NCBI GenBank assembly: GCA_021155905.1
Contig: JAJNBG010000004.1
Coordinates: forward strand, 1 to 64,000
Direction of reading: 5' to 3'
From: Bacteroidota bacterium
GTDB lineage: Bacteria; Bacteroidota; Bacteroidia; B-17B0; Aurantibacillaceae
DNA: 64,000 nt
Below the pieces are notes generated by a model. That model was given only the letters and a program-made list of their open reading frames with translations, made no database searches and had not been told where the DNA came from. Both the position numbers and the translations under genes were made by a program. Positions 49,179 to 58,334 of this stretch are shown here, piece after piece. The stretch's first letter is position 1. The number at the start of each line of letters is the position of its first letter.

Positions 49179-49503
49179 TTTATGCAAAAGCGAGCAGAAA
49201 GCGTGCGTTCGTGCGAAGCGTTGCGTGAAACAAAAAACCAATTCGAAGTATTGAGTTTTGTTATTTCAGGATGAAACCGGAGGGAAGCAGCGCAGCTGAA
49301 TCCCGTTTTTTTAATTTTTACGGGTGACAAACTATTATAGAAGTTAGAAGTTGTTCTATTTTAGGATGAGACGGGATTGGAAAAATGACCGTTTAATTCA
49401 AGAAATTCATCGTTGAATTGAATTAATTTCTTGGTAGTTCAAAAAATTGTATTAATTTTATTGACAAGGTTCTTGGTTCCGCTAATCTTTTGAATGAAAT
49501 GAA
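49179..49503. other. Non-coding stretch after the prophage
   Basis: About 325 bases of bacterial DNA without a convincing gene. Its last 63 bases (49441-49503) are the promoter-side repeat shared with 50370-50432. Otherwise I see nothing distinctive. Confidence 0.5.
49441..49503 (+). repeat. Upstream repeat of the small paralogous genes, copy 1
   Basis: Nearly identical to 50370-50432, including the stretch ATTAATTTTATTGA, AAGGTTCTTGGTTCCGCTAA and TCTTTT. Both copies end at the start of a paralogous small gene, so promoter and gene were duplicated together. Confidence 0.8.
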
Positions 49504-49836
49504 ATGCGATTAAACAATTACACTACCTCTGAGCTTGTTCAGAAAATTGGACAGCTTGATGAAAGGTATGTTGAACTGAAGAAAATTACCAAATCATTAA
49601 ACTGTCCGAATGCAAAAGCTACTTTGCAAATTCAATTGACGGTTTATAAAAACAGCAAGGCTTTAATTCTTGAAGAATTAATTAGAAGACAGCCTGAACT
49701 TAATTTTGATATAGAGATTCAAAGTAGTTCATCAGATTGTTTAGGGTCAAGTCCTGTTCATTCCTTACCCGCGCCCACAGCTGTTCATCCTAAAATTCAA
49801 ACTCAAAGAAATCCTGCAAACCAGCTGGAACCTTGA
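49504..49836 (+). CDS. Small helical protein, paralogue 1 (110 aa)
   Basis: The first ~65 residues (MRLNNYTTSELVQKIGQLDE, then RYVELKKITKSLNCPNAKAT, QIQLTVYKNSKALILEELI) are shared with the genes at 49936 and 50433. The extra ~45 residues (SSSSDCLGSSPVHSLPAPTA) look like a low-complexity extension, perhaps from loss of a stop codon. A two-helix protein with a conserved 'TTxELVxKIxQLDxRY' start. Family and role unknown. Confidence 0.55.
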   Translation: MRLNNYTTSELVQKIGQLDERYVELKKITKSLNCPNAKATLQIQLTVYKNSKALILEELIRRQPELNFDIEIQSSSSDCLGSSPVHSLPAPTAVHPKIQTQRNPANQLEP

Positions 49837-49935
49837 TTTTTGAAGTAAAAAGTGAATTAAATACAAGTTTATTTTCAGGGGAAAAATTTAATTTTATATT
49901 AAGGTTTGTCTTTGATAATCATTAGAATTGAATGA

Positions 49936-50139
49936 ATGCGTTTGGATAATTTCACCACAGCGGAATTAGTTGAAAAAATATTGCAGCTTGATGACAGGTA
50001 TCAATCGCTTAGGAAAGTAATGAAAAATATAAAAAATCAGGATGCCAGAGCAACTCTGAAAATTCAATTGGATGTTTATAAGCTTACTAAGGTTCTAATT
50101 CTTCAGGAAATAAGTAAGAGAAAAGAAACGGAATCTTAA
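49936..50139 (+). CDS. Small helical protein, paralogue 2 (67 aa)
   Basis: MRLDNFTTAELVEKILQLDD, then RYQSLRKVMKNIKNQDARAT, KIQLDVYKLTKVLILQEISK. It is the most diverged of the three paralogues and its upstream DNA is only weakly like the other two copies. Conservation of the TTxELVxKIxQLDxRY pattern after much drift shows that the family is under selection. Confidence 0.6.
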   Translation: MRLDNFTTAELVEKILQLDDRYQSLRKVMKNIKNQDARATLKIQLDVYKLTKVLILQEISKRKETES

Positions 50140-50432
50140 TTTCATATTTAGTGATAAGAATCAAAGTGATCCATAAGGATGTACAGGTGCAAATCTTCTT
50201 CAAATTTTGAATCTTATACCCATTTTCCATCCTGGAAACAAATTCAAAGAAGTCTGGTATTCAAGAGGGACTTTACTTGAAAAAAGCTGTTCATCGTTTA
50301 GTATTAATGTATTGCCACCTGGTTCAAAAGCTACAAGTGATTAAAGATGAATTAAATATCAGGTGTTTTAAAAAATTATATTAATTTTATTGATAAGGTT
50401 CTTGGTTCCGCTAATCTTTTTAAATGAAATGA
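50140..50432. other. Spacer with the second upstream repeat
   Basis: The gap of 293 bases holds no convincing gene. Bases 50370-50432 are the second copy of the repeat that precedes 49504. The rest contains no hairpin or motif that I recognise. Confidence 0.5.
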
Positions 50433-50639
50433 ATGCGTTTAAACAATTACACCACCTCTGAACTTGTACAGAAAATTGGACAGCTTGATGAAAGGTATGT
50501 TTCACTAAAGAAAATTACCAAGAACATCGTTTGTCCGGATGCAAAAGCAACTTTACAAATACAGTTGACCGTATATAAAACCAGCAAGCTTTTAATCCTT
50601 GAAGAATTAAGCAAACGTCAGTTGAAACTTGATCTTTAA
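50433..50639 (+). CDS. Small helical protein, paralogue 3 (68 aa)
   Basis: MRLNNYTTSELVQKIGQLDE then RYVSLKKITKNIVCPDAKAT, almost identical to paralogue 1 over 60 residues but ending at EELSKRQLKLDL. Both DNA and protein show that it and paralogue 1 arose by a recent duplication of about 130 to 270 bases including the upstream region. Confidence 0.6.
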   Translation: MRLNNYTTSELVQKIGQLDERYVSLKKITKNIVCPDAKATLQIQLTVYKTSKLLILEELSKRQLKLDL

Positions 50640-50852
50640 TCAAATATATCTTAGTGTTTTACCTATACTTCTTGTGTTAATTACTTTCAAATTAGAGTGA
50701 ATTGTGTAACTCTCTACTTCCCCAGTGTAAAATTCATCGTTTCCTTCTATGCATATTTGCCTGATGATAATAATATCATCTGAAAATAAAATGGGTGCTG
50801 TCATCCAATAGCTGGATAAGTAACCTTACACCAAATAAATTACAAGACTAAC

Positions 50853-52823
50853 ATGAAAACAAGAATACTGGCAGTTGCACTCGTGCTTAGCTTATCAACT
50901 TTATTTGCTCAAAATAAATCTGACTTTGATCAGAAATTTGAAACTGCGTATACCGTTTATAAGGAGGGTAATTTTTTTGAAGTTCTACCTATGTATCTCG
51001 AGTTGTACCGTAAGGATAGCACTAATGCCAATATCAATTTTTTAATTGGTAATTGTTATTTAGAAGCACGGAGCGGAAAAGCGAAAGCAATTCCTTATCT
51101 CGTAAGAGCAGAGAAATCAATTTCCACAAAATACAAAGAAGGCATTTCAACGGAGCGGAACGCACCAATTTTAACTTATAAACTTTTAGGAGACGCTTAT
51201 CATATTCATTCTCAGTTTGACAAAGCCATTCAATCTTATGAGAATTACAAACGGGAAATGCAGTTTAATAATCAGAAAGATGAAGATTTAAAAGATGCAA
51301 CTCGTAAAATGATGATGTGTAACACTGCGAAAAAATTAGTGGCTAATCCTGTACGTATTAAAATTGAAAATATGAGCAAAACGGTGAATTCTCCCTACGC
51401 TGATTATTCCCCGGTTTTAACAGCTGATCAGTCTACCATGATTTTCACTTCGAGAAGGAGTACCAGCACCGGTGGAGAAACGTATGATGGTGGGAGATTT
51501 TATGAAGATATTTTCATTTCACATTTTATAGATGCAGCATGGTCTGAAGCCAAGAACATTGGAACGCCCATTAATACAAATGAAAATGAAGCATCAGTAG
51601 GAGTTTCGCCTGACGGCCAGGAAATTTTAATTTACAAAGACGATAAAGGCGATGGCAATATTTATTCAACAACGCTGGATGGTGATATCTGGTCCACACC
51701 GGTAAAACTCAATAACAATATCAATAGTAAACACTGGGAACCCAGTGCGTTTATTTCGGCGGACGGCCATGCTATCTATTTTGCCAGTAACCGTCCCGGT
51801 GGTTTTGGTGGGAGAGATATATATGTAAGCCAGAAAACTGAAAAAGGAGAATGGGGAAAAGCTTTCAATATGGGAGCTTTAATCAATACACCATATGATG
51901 AAGATGCGCCTTTCATACATCCCGATGGCATTACTTTATTTTTTAGTTCAAATGGAAATAAAACAATGGGCGGTTTTGATGTAATGTATAGTACATTATC
52001 CAACGACGGTAAAAAGTGGCTTGAACCTGTAAATGTTGGATATCCTGTGAACTCACCAGACGATGATATATTTTACGTTGTGTCTCCGGACAAAACCAAT
52101 GCATATTATTCATCCTTTAAAGAAGGCGGTATTGGAGAAAAAGATAATTACAAAATAACCTTCCTGGACCAGAAGAAAGCTCCGTTAACAGTTTTAAAAG
52201 GCATTGTAAAAAATGCAGACGGAAATATTCCCCGCAATATTGAAATCACGGTGACCGATAATGAAACAGAAAGAGTAGTTGGTGTTTATAAAGCAAATAG
52301 CAAAACGGGTGGTTATTTATTTGTGTTAACACCCGGTAAAAATTATAATATTTCCTATCAGGCGGAAGGTTTCCTGTTTTATTCCGAAAACCGGCAAATA
52401 GAAAAAAATACCAACTATTATGAGATTTATAAAGCAATTGACTTACCACCGGTTATCGTCGGGTCCAAAATTGTTTTGAATAATATATTCTTTGATTTTG
52501 ATAAAACCACTTTAAGACCTACCTCTAATGTAGAACTTAAGAACATTTTGAGATTACTGACAAAATATCCTAAAATGATTATTGAGATTGCCGGTTACAC
52601 AGATTCGAAAGGTACCGATGCTTACAATGTTAAACTTTCCAAAGACAGGGCCCAGGCAGTAGTCGATTTTCTTATTGTGAAAGGTGTTGTTAAAAACAGA
52701 CTTGTTGCTGCTAGTTACGGCGAAGCATTCCCTGCGGCACCAAATGAAAATGCAGATGGCAGCGATAGCCCGACCGGACGCCAGTTAAACAGAAGAGTAG
52801 AATTAAAAATATTGGCCAATTAG
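50853..52823 (+). CDS. PorE-like TPR/PD40/OmpA protein, paralogue 1
   Basis: 656 residues. Signal peptide MKTRILAVALVLSLSTLFAQ. TPR-like helices (about 25-165: NFFEVLPMYLELYRKDSTNA, YKLLGDAYHIHSQFDKAIQS) are followed by PD40 beta-propeller blades (about 185-440: SADGHAIYFASNRPGGFGGR, HPDGITLFFSSNGNKTMGGF), a carboxypeptidase-regulatory-like domain (about 450-530), and OmpA (about 545-656: FFDFDKTTLRPTSNVELKNI, IAGYTDSKGTDAYNVKLSKD). This order and length match PorE, the T9SS outer-membrane protein that anchors to peptidoglycan. A second copy lies at 58335..60323, so the exact role of each is uncertain. Confidence 0.8.
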   Translation: MKTRILAVALVLSLSTLFAQNKSDFDQKFETAYTVYKEGNFFEVLPMYLELYRKDSTNANINFLIGNCYLEARSGKAKAIPYLVRAEKSISTKYKEGISTERNAPILTYKLLGDAYHIHSQFDKAIQSYENYKREMQFNNQKDEDLKDATRKMMMCNTAKKLVANPVRIKIENMSKTVNSPYADYSPVLTADQSTMIFTSRRSTSTGGETYDGGRFYEDIFISHFIDAAWSEAKNIGTPINTNENEASVGVSPDGQEILIYKDDKGDGNIYSTTLDGDIWSTPVKLNNNINSKHWEPSAFISADGHAIYFASNRPGGFGGRDIYVSQKTEKGEWGKAFNMGALINTPYDEDAPFIHPDGITLFFSSNGNKTMGGFDVMYSTLSNDGKKWLEPVNVGYPVNSPDDDIFYVVSPDKTNAYYSSFKEGGIGEKDNYKITFLDQKKAPLTVLKGIVKNADGNIPRNIEITVTDNETERVVGVYKANSKTGGYLFVLTPGKNYNISYQAEGFLFYSENRQIEKNTNYYEIYKAIDLPPVIVGSKIVLNNIFFDFDKTTLRPTSNVELKNILRLLTKYPKMIIEIAGYTDSKGTDAYNVKLSKDRAQAVVDFLIVKGVVKNRLVAASYGEAFPAAPNENADGSDSPTGRQLNRRVELKILAN

Positions 52824-52840
52824 TTTTCCGGCTCATTTAA

Positions 52841-52869
52841 AATCCCCGCATCGTTGCCGGGATTTTTTT
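52841..52869 (+). terminator. Terminator after the first PorE-like gene
   Basis: AATCCC pairs with GGGATT over a 12-base loop, followed by T7. Confidence 0.75.
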
Positions 52870-53111
52870 GCGTATACTTTCAAGATATCGGTAGTATCGA
52901 ATCTGAAACTAACTATCTAAAATACTGAATAACGATAAAAATCAGGATACCTGATCTGCTTGTTAATTCCAAAAAAACATATGATTGTGTGTAATCATTG
53001 TTTCATTTTAAAATGAATTAATTTCCTAAAAATTTAACATTATTAAGGTTTAATTAGTATGTATTAAGATAAAAGTTGGAATGGCCTATATTTATTCACA
53101 AGAGATATTCG

Positions 53112-53119
53112 TAACTTTG
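53112..53119 (+). promoter_or_regulatory. -7 box (TAACTTTG)
   Basis: Exact TAnnTTTG, 29 bases before the ATG at 53149. Confidence 0.55.
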
Positions 53120-53148
53120 ATTATTGTTTCACTAAATAGCATAAAATC

Positions 53149-53400
53149 ATGAATTTAAAATATTTCAATCTATTGGATTTATCTGCCAGATCTTTTTTAG
53201 TTTATAAGTTTGGAGAACTGGTTTCTTTTATATATCACTATGGATTCAGAATTCATTTAGTTGCGCTCAATGGTGTTTACCTCGAGGTTTATAAAAACCT
53301 GTTTTCTGGTGAAATAGAAAAAATTGAAGTGTTTAACCACGAAAATGAAAGGTTGCAATTATATGCCGAACCTGTATGTATCAAAAGTTTGTTTCAATAA
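53149..53400 (+). CDS. Hypothetical protein (83 aa)
   Basis: MNLKYFNLLDLSARSFLVYK, then FGELVSFIYHYGFRIHLVAL and GVYLEVYKNLFSGEIEKIEV, ending CIKSLFQ. This is a small, mostly beta protein with its own promoter and terminator. Similar small proteins are common in Bacteroidota, but no function is known. Confidence 0.6.
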   Translation: MNLKYFNLLDLSARSFLVYKFGELVSFIYHYGFRIHLVALNGVYLEVYKNLFSGEIEKIEVFNHENERLQLYAEPVCIKSLFQ

Positions 53401-53408
53401 AATAAAAA

Positions 53409-53437
53409 AAAGAGGCCGCCCCGACAGCCTCTTTTTA
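53409..53437. terminator. Terminator after the 83-residue gene
   Basis: AAAGAGGC with GCCTCTTT around a 10-base loop and T5. A-rich left and T-rich right sides allow use in both directions. Confidence 0.8.
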
Positions 53438-53491
53438 TCTTTACAAAAACTTTTAAAAAGCTTGAGTAAAGAATATCTATGTTATGCCTGA

Positions 53492-53908
53492 CTATTTATT
53501 GATTATAATGTCATCAAGCGTAACTTTTTGTTTCTTTTCCTTTATGTCAAATTCCTTTATGACCGGGTTTTCCGTATCGTTTCCTTTCACACGGTAAGCT
53601 GTATCAACTGAAAGTGCATAAACTTTATAGTGCCCTTTATTTAAATATTTAAATTCAAATGTCCCGTCAATAGATGTGGTTATCGTATTGCCGATATTCT
53701 TCTCGTCTCCGTAAACGATATAAACTTTTGTTCCGGAAGAATAGCCTTTTGACACCAGGTAGTTAAATGTATTGTCATAATCGTAGGCATATACTTTGCC
53801 TATAACGGATGCCTGGCCGCCCGGCCCGGCTTTCTTTTTACAGGAAACAAGGAAAAAAATAGTGACAATTAATAAAAAAAGCTGAATGTAAATTAGTTTT
53901 GATTTCAT
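53492..53908 (-). CDS. Lipoprotein with transthyretin/CarboxypepD-like domain
   Basis: 138 residues. The signal is LLIVTIFFLVSC with lipobox LVSC, then KKKAGPGG. The mature part, ASVIGKVYAYDYDNTFNYLV, GTKVYIVYGDEKNIGNTITT, SIDGTFEFKYLNKGHYKVYA, matches a prealbumin-like or CarboxypepD_reg-like beta-sandwich used for surface lipoproteins. It lies downstream of the T9SS-cargo gene on the same strand, nine bases away, and is probably cotranscribed. Confidence 0.65.
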   Translation of the reverse strand: MKSKLIYIQLFLLIVTIFFLVSCKKKAGPGGQASVIGKVYAYDYDNTFNYLVSKGYSSGTKVYIVYGDEKNIGNTITTSIDGTFEFKYLNKGHYKVYALSVDTAYRVKGNDTENPVIKEFDIKEKKQKVTLDDIIINK

Positions 53909-53917
53909 AACAGGGTA

Positions 53918-55336
53918 TTAGTTTATAATGAATTTATTAATTACTGATTGCGTTTCAGATTCGCTTTTCACAAAGTATACGCCCGATTTGTTGTCTTCTA
54001 ACTTAATTGTTAGTATATTTTCATTTTCAATTTCCTTACTATAAATTTCTACACCTATTACATCGGTCACGGTGACTTTTTTTGCTTTAAAATTGTGAAG
54101 GTCTATGGTTACGTTGCCTGAGCTCGGGTTTGGGTACAAATGAATAGGCGATGAAGCTGCTAACTCCCTGAGACCAACAGTTAGTGTACCGTTTGAATTT
54201 ATTTTTAAGAGTATCGGATCCATTGTTGGTCCGTAACTTGTTGTTTTTCCAACCGAAATGAAACTCCCGTCCGCTAATTCTCTTGCTGTATAGGCATGTT
54301 CGTTATTACTGCCTCCATAATGTCTTGTCCAGGTTGTATCCCCTGAACTGGTTAATTTGAGAAACCACATATCAGGGTTTATCCACCCGAAACTCCTGCT
54401 GATTGCCGCAATGATATATCCTCCGTCTGAAGTTGGCTGTATCATTTTTGGAGTATCTTTTTTATTTCCACCGTATGTTTTATCCCATATTATGCTACCG
54501 GTTGAACTGGTTTTTATAACTCTTGTATCAATATCTTTTCCGGCATTACTACTATCTCTTACAACAAATGTAAAACTATTGTCACTATTAACCGTTAATG
54601 AAATTCCTTCATCATTTTGAGAACCACCAAATGTTTTTGTCCATGTGGTATCACCCGTTGAATTCATTTTAACCAACCACGCATCTCCGTTTCCAATACC
54701 GTAACTGTATGTTTGTCCAAGCATGATGTATCCGCCATCGGAACATTGTTTAACAATGCATCCATGGTCGTTAGCCGATCCACCGTAGGTTTTACTCCAG
54801 ATAACGTCTCCGGCAGGGTCAATCTTAATAAGGTTGGCATTTTGCCCTGTTGTACTCGAACTATTTGAAGAGCCAACAATCATATAATTGCCGTCGGTCG
54901 TTGCGGTAATATCTCTTGCATAATCATTTCCATTACCACCATAGGTTTTTAACCAGATCTCATTTCCTGAGGGGTCAATCTTTTGAAGTAAAATATCCAT
55001 ATCTCCGCCGCCGTAGCTTTGGGAATAACCTACTAAAAAATAATTACCATCATTGGTAGCCAACATGTGGTAAGGAAAATCGGGTTTACTGCCACCGTAT
55101 GTTTTTGTCCATACTTCGTTACCGGACGCATCTGTTTTTAAAATCATCAGGTCACAATCATAAAGCAGGCTTGTATTAGTATATCCTGCAATTAGGTATC
55201 CGCCGTCCGGTGTTGGAAGCACATCCTGTCCTTCCTGATCCAGAGGCTTATTGTAACTTTTTTGAAAATAGGTTTGCGAAGAACAAACGAGCGATATAAT
55301 GAAAATAATTAGAGTAAGAGTAAATTTTGTCTTCAT
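53918..55336 (-). CDS. Secreted beta-propeller-like protein with T9SS sorting domain
   Basis: 472 residues. Signal peptide MKTKFTLTLIIFIISLVCSS. Seven or so blades repeat the word 'W-xKTYGGSxxDxxxxxxxTxDGxYxxxGxSxS' (for example VWTKTYGGSKPDFPYHMLAT and TKTFGGSQNDEGISLTV), a beta-propeller seen in delta-60-type surface proteins. The C-terminal ~80 residues (SPIHLYPNPSSGNVTIDLHN, VTDVIGVEIYSKEI, KSGVYFVKSESETQSVINKF) are a T9SS sorting domain. A secreted cargo of unknown ligand. Confidence 0.8.
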   Translation of the reverse strand: MKTKFTLTLIIFIISLVCSSQTYFQKSYNKPLDQEGQDVLPTPDGGYLIAGYTNTSLLYDCDLMILKTDASGNEVWTKTYGGSKPDFPYHMLATNDGNYFLVGYSQSYGGGDMDILLQKIDPSGNEIWLKTYGGNGNDYARDITATTDGNYMIVGSSNSSSTTGQNANLIKIDPAGDVIWSKTYGGSANDHGCIVKQCSDGGYIMLGQTYSYGIGNGDAWLVKMNSTGDTTWTKTFGGSQNDEGISLTVNSDNSFTFVVRDSSNAGKDIDTRVIKTSSTGSIIWDKTYGGNKKDTPKMIQPTSDGGYIIAAISRSFGWINPDMWFLKLTSSGDTTWTRHYGGSNNEHAYTARELADGSFISVGKTTSYGPTMDPILLKINSNGTLTVGLRELAASSPIHLYPNPSSGNVTIDLHNFKAKKVTVTDVIGVEIYSKEIENENILTIKLEDNKSGVYFVKSESETQSVINKFIIN

Positions 55337-55981
55337 GGCATTTTTTTTATAAATGTATATCTGAAAAAAAAAAACAGATAAATTGTTCGTTTAAAGAGTT
55401 TGAATTTTGGTTTAATGTGTGTAATTAATCGCTGACACTTATGATTTACATTTTGATTTTACCTACTAAACTGTTTTCCGAACAAAATAATTTTCTTATA
55501 AATTTTCGAATAAATGTAGGTTGCAATAGAGAGGTTCTTCGTTTAAATCGTTAATACGCTATTTTTCATCGCTATAACTACGAATTACAGGGCTCCGGGC
55601 AATTCTTGTTTATAGGTCTGATCAATTTCGTTATTATTACAAATCAGTTTTTAAAAAGTATCAGATAGGGTTTTTTAGTTTTAACGTGTTATTTTCTGTT
55701 TTCACCGAATAGTATCTGAGTTTCATGAGTTCTTCTTTATCTTTGATAAAAAACGTTTGAATTAATTTTTTAATAAAATTTTTAACGTAGATACTGAAGT
55801 GCCCGAACCATTAAAATATTTAAAAAATTAATGTGCCGGGAATGTTGTTGCTAGAAATGATTCCGGTGAAACTCCGGATTATTAAGAACAAGACTGATAG
55901 AAATGAGAGAAGCTGTAGTATCAGTCAGTTGTTTTTTAAGCGGAGTAATTAAAATCATTTACATATTTAATAATAGAAATT
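55337..55981. other. Long AT-rich intergenic stretch
   Basis: 645 bases between divergent genes with no convincing coding frame on either strand. A 60-codon ORF at 55903 overlaps the start of the next gene in another frame and reads as a shadow. No strong hairpin is visible. Confidence 0.5.
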
Positions 55982-56173
55982 ATGGGCACAACAGAAAACC
56001 AAGGCTACTTCCGGTTGCTAACCAGATTAGTCAACCGTATCTTTTTCCGCAGACAGGACAAAACAGTAGGACAAAGTTCCTATGAAAGAACACTTCGATC
56101 CCTTCATAATGGAGATTTAAAAAGCTCTCATTCTTCATACCATGGCGATGAGGAGGCATTTTGGTTTATTTAA
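55982..56173 (+). CDS. Hypothetical small protein (63 aa)
   Basis: MGTTENQGYFRLLTRLVNRI, then FFRRQDKTVGQSSYERTLRS and LHNGDLKSSHSSYHGDEEAF. A basic N-terminal half and a polar C-terminus. The sequence before its ATG, TAGAAATT, is the same as before the YtxH gene at 60625, which supports translation. No family recognised. Confidence 0.4.
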   Translation: MGTTENQGYFRLLTRLVNRIFFRRQDKTVGQSSYERTLRSLHNGDLKSSHSSYHGDEEAFWFI

Positions 56174-56639
56174 TCAACTACCTCTCATTTTGCTTCCATT
56201 TCCCATTTTGTCCTTAATAGCCGTGCTATAGTTTTTCGTTGCTTCCATCCCTTTTCGTCTGTTTTTGCAGAAAATCGTTTATTATAGCTAAATAGTCAAC
56301 TTTTTGCTGATATTCAAAAGAATAACATGTACGGTGACGTATAGTGAATAATACAATGAATTCTCTGAATAATGTAATGTGCCCAAGACCTTAGTGCACG
56401 AACTTGATCTACAGTCTTTTTGATTTGGACCGACTGTAACTGCTGCTGTTTTAAATTAAAAATACTGGTAAAATGTTTTTTTTTGATTCCGGACATGAGC
56501 CGCTTCGACAAAATTTTGTTAATAATTTTGTCGTTTTAAAAACTAATTTTATAGAAAGAAACCGCTCATTTATCGTTATTTTTTTAATATTGTGTATACC
56601 GTGTTAACAAAAATTATTTTATATTAGCGTTTTAATATT
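56174..56639. other. Intergenic stretch before the single-domain response regulator
   Basis: 466 bases. A 65-codon leftward ORF (56314-56511) has no supporting start signal and a basic, Gln-rich composition, so I treat it as chance. No clear promoter box or hairpin is seen. Confidence 0.45.
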
Positions 56640-57125
56640 ATGCCGGGAACAAAACAAACAGATAAACCTAAAATCGACCCTAAATCAATCCATATACTTT
56701 TGGCGGATGATAACAGGGATGATCGATTCTTTTTTAAAGATGCTTTAGGTGACCTGACAATTCCAACTGTCTTGACAACAGTGGAAGACGGTGAGCGGTT
56801 ATTGACTTATCTCAATATGAATACCGTTAAGCTTCCGGACGTTTTGTTTTTGGATATTAATATGCCCCGCATTAATGGTTCTGAATGTCTCAAAGCTATA
56901 AAGCTTAATAAACTCTTGCAGAATTTACCTGTGATTATATACTCTACTTCGCTTCCTGAACTGGTTGCAGACGAACTATATAAAAATAAGGCACATTATT
57001 ATGTGCCTAAAACAAATTTATCAGACTTGAAAAAGGTATTGAAAGCAGTGCTAACCATGATTGTCGACAAAAAATTTGACCGCCCGCCGAGAAGCAAGTT
57101 TATGTTTGGAATGGCAAAAGCTTAA
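56640..57125 (+). CDS. Single-domain (CheY/Rcp1-like) response regulator
   Basis: 161 residues. Receiver domain with the acidic pair in IHILLADDNRDDRFFF, the phosphoacceptor in DVLFLDINMPRINGSE, Thr/Ser in IIYSTSLPELV and the switch lysine in YYVPKTNLSDLKK. There is no output domain, and the DDxxDxxFF start with a long insertion is like Rcp1-type regulators that work with hybrid kinases. No kinase is adjacent. A terminator follows directly. Confidence 0.85.
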   Translation: MPGTKQTDKPKIDPKSIHILLADDNRDDRFFFKDALGDLTIPTVLTTVEDGERLLTYLNMNTVKLPDVLFLDINMPRINGSECLKAIKLNKLLQNLPVIIYSTSLPELVADELYKNKAHYYVPKTNLSDLKKVLKAVLTMIVDKKFDRPPRSKFMFGMAKA

Positions 57126-57162
57126 AAAAAAAGCATCTACTGGTTAGTAGATGCTTTTTTTG
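57125..57162. terminator. Bidirectional terminator between convergent genes
   Basis: A perfect 10 bp stem AAGCATCTAC with GTAGATGCTT around TGGTTA, with A tract left and T tract right. Confidence 0.88.
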
Positions 57163-57177
57163 GTTATTACTTCTATA

Positions 57178-57993
57178 TTAGAAGCAAAGTGTCAAACCTG
57201 CATAAGCGGCTTGGGTTTGTCTCGAAGTTCTTATGAGAACATTGTAGGTGTCAGGGTTTTTGGAAGTTTGATCGGCATTACCGTCGACTAACCCATAAAA
57301 TCCTCTGTATCCAAAGTCCAGCCTTACAGTATGCATTTTATTTAATGCAATCTCTAAACCTGTACCATAGGCCACCCCGATATCGGTACCGGAAGCTCCA
57401 ACGGTTGCTCGAACTGTTTCGGTATTTTCATTACTTGATGAGCTGATACTTGATCCAATGTTTACACCAAACTGTGGACCGGCAACAAAATTTAAATTGA
57501 CGATTCTTGTTTTATCAGTGTTTAAAGATAATAGAATAGGAATGTTTAAATAGCTTACGTCTACTTTACGCTCTAAATTCTGATCTTTATATCTTTGGGA
57601 AATCTCCAGGTAACTTAATTCAGCCTGTAAACCAATATTCTTGGATAAGTTAGCTCCGAGCATGATACCAAAACCATGGCTCAAAGAAACTTCACCCTGG
57701 ATTTCATTATCGTATTGATTTCTGAATCTTAATGTGGAGAAAGTTGGCATGTAACGTACACCAAATTCACCATGGCGTAATGGAGGTCGTTCGTCTTTCG
57801 CAGCGGTTTGAGGTTCAGCCGGAGGTGCAGGAGGTGCTGGCGGTGGAGGAGGAGCGACTTCTTTTATAACAGTATCGTGTTTGATAATTGTTTCTTTAAT
57901 AACTTTTACCGTGTCGGGCTCCTGGGCTTTTGCGGTCATAGATAATAGCGCAGATACAGCTATCATCGTTCCTAGTTTCATTTTTGAGTTCAT
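57178..57993 (-). CDS. Outer-membrane beta-barrel protein (porin family)
   Basis: 271 residues. Signal peptide (MIAVSALLSMTAKAQ region of the first 23 residues) is followed by a proline-rich spacer EVAPPPPPAPPAPPAEPQTA. The barrel (about residues 75-271) alternates hydrophobic residues: HGEFGVRYMPTFSTLRFRNQ, SHGFGIMLGANLSKNIGLQA, ELSYLEISQRYKDQN, GVAYGTGLEIALNKMHTVRL and terminal AYAGLTLCF with an aromatic end. This is the OMP_b-brl type. The proline spacer may cross the periplasmic face. Role unknown. Confidence 0.75.
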   Translation of the reverse strand: MNSKMKLGTMIAVSALLSMTAKAQEPDTVKVIKETIIKHDTVIKEVAPPPPPAPPAPPAEPQTAAKDERPPLRHGEFGVRYMPTFSTLRFRNQYDNEIQGEVSLSHGFGIMLGANLSKNIGLQAELSYLEISQRYKDQNLERKVDVSYLNIPILLSLNTDKTRIVNLNFVAGPQFGVNIGSSISSSSNENTETVRATVGASGTDIGVAYGTGLEIALNKMHTVRLDFGYRGFYGLVDGNADQTSKNPDTYNVLIRTSRQTQAAYAGLTLCF

Positions 57994-58334
57994 GACTTTT
58001 GTTTTTTTAATTAGTACTTAAAAGTTTATGGTTCAAAATTACTATGTAGGAAAACCGTTGCCTTCTGTTTTTCGCTTATAAATCGGATTGTATAGCCAAT
58101 AATTATGATTAATGGTTTAAAAACCAAAAACCTTACATGCATTTTGAATTCATTGATGTGATGCATGTTTTAGCGGTGTTTCATTTATTTTTTTGTTTAG
58201 AATGCCATTAGTAAAAGTGAATATTTCTGCGGCATTATGATTTTAATTCTTAAGCTATGTTATTCACCTTATTAACGAAATTCAAGGTAATCCGCCTGAT
58301 TCTCAAAGTATTTTTGCTAATAAATTGATTAGCC
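57994..58334. other. Divergent intergenic region with -7 box
   Basis: 341 bases between the leftward barrel gene and the rightward PorE-like gene. A full TAnnTTTGC box lies near its right end (58309). Nothing else was recognised. Confidence 0.5.
58309..58316 (+). promoter_or_regulatory. -7 box (TATTTTTG, followed by C) of the second PorE-like gene
   Basis: Matches TAnnTTTGC completely, 18 bases before the ATG at 58335. Confidence 0.6.

Larger units (their letters stand above)
52824..53148. other. Non-coding gap with terminator and promoter
   Basis: The 325 bases contain a terminator near the left end and a -7 box at 53112 near the right. The middle is very AT-rich and shows nothing else. 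Confidence 0.5.

Noticed and set aside
55903-56085. 60-codon ORF overlapping the 55982 gene
   Set aside because: It is in another frame with no start signal of its own; the 55982 ORF has an upstream sequence matching that of the YtxH gene.
56314-56511. Leftward 65-codon ORF
   Set aside because: No promoter or start context, and biased composition; probably chance in an AT-rich gap.
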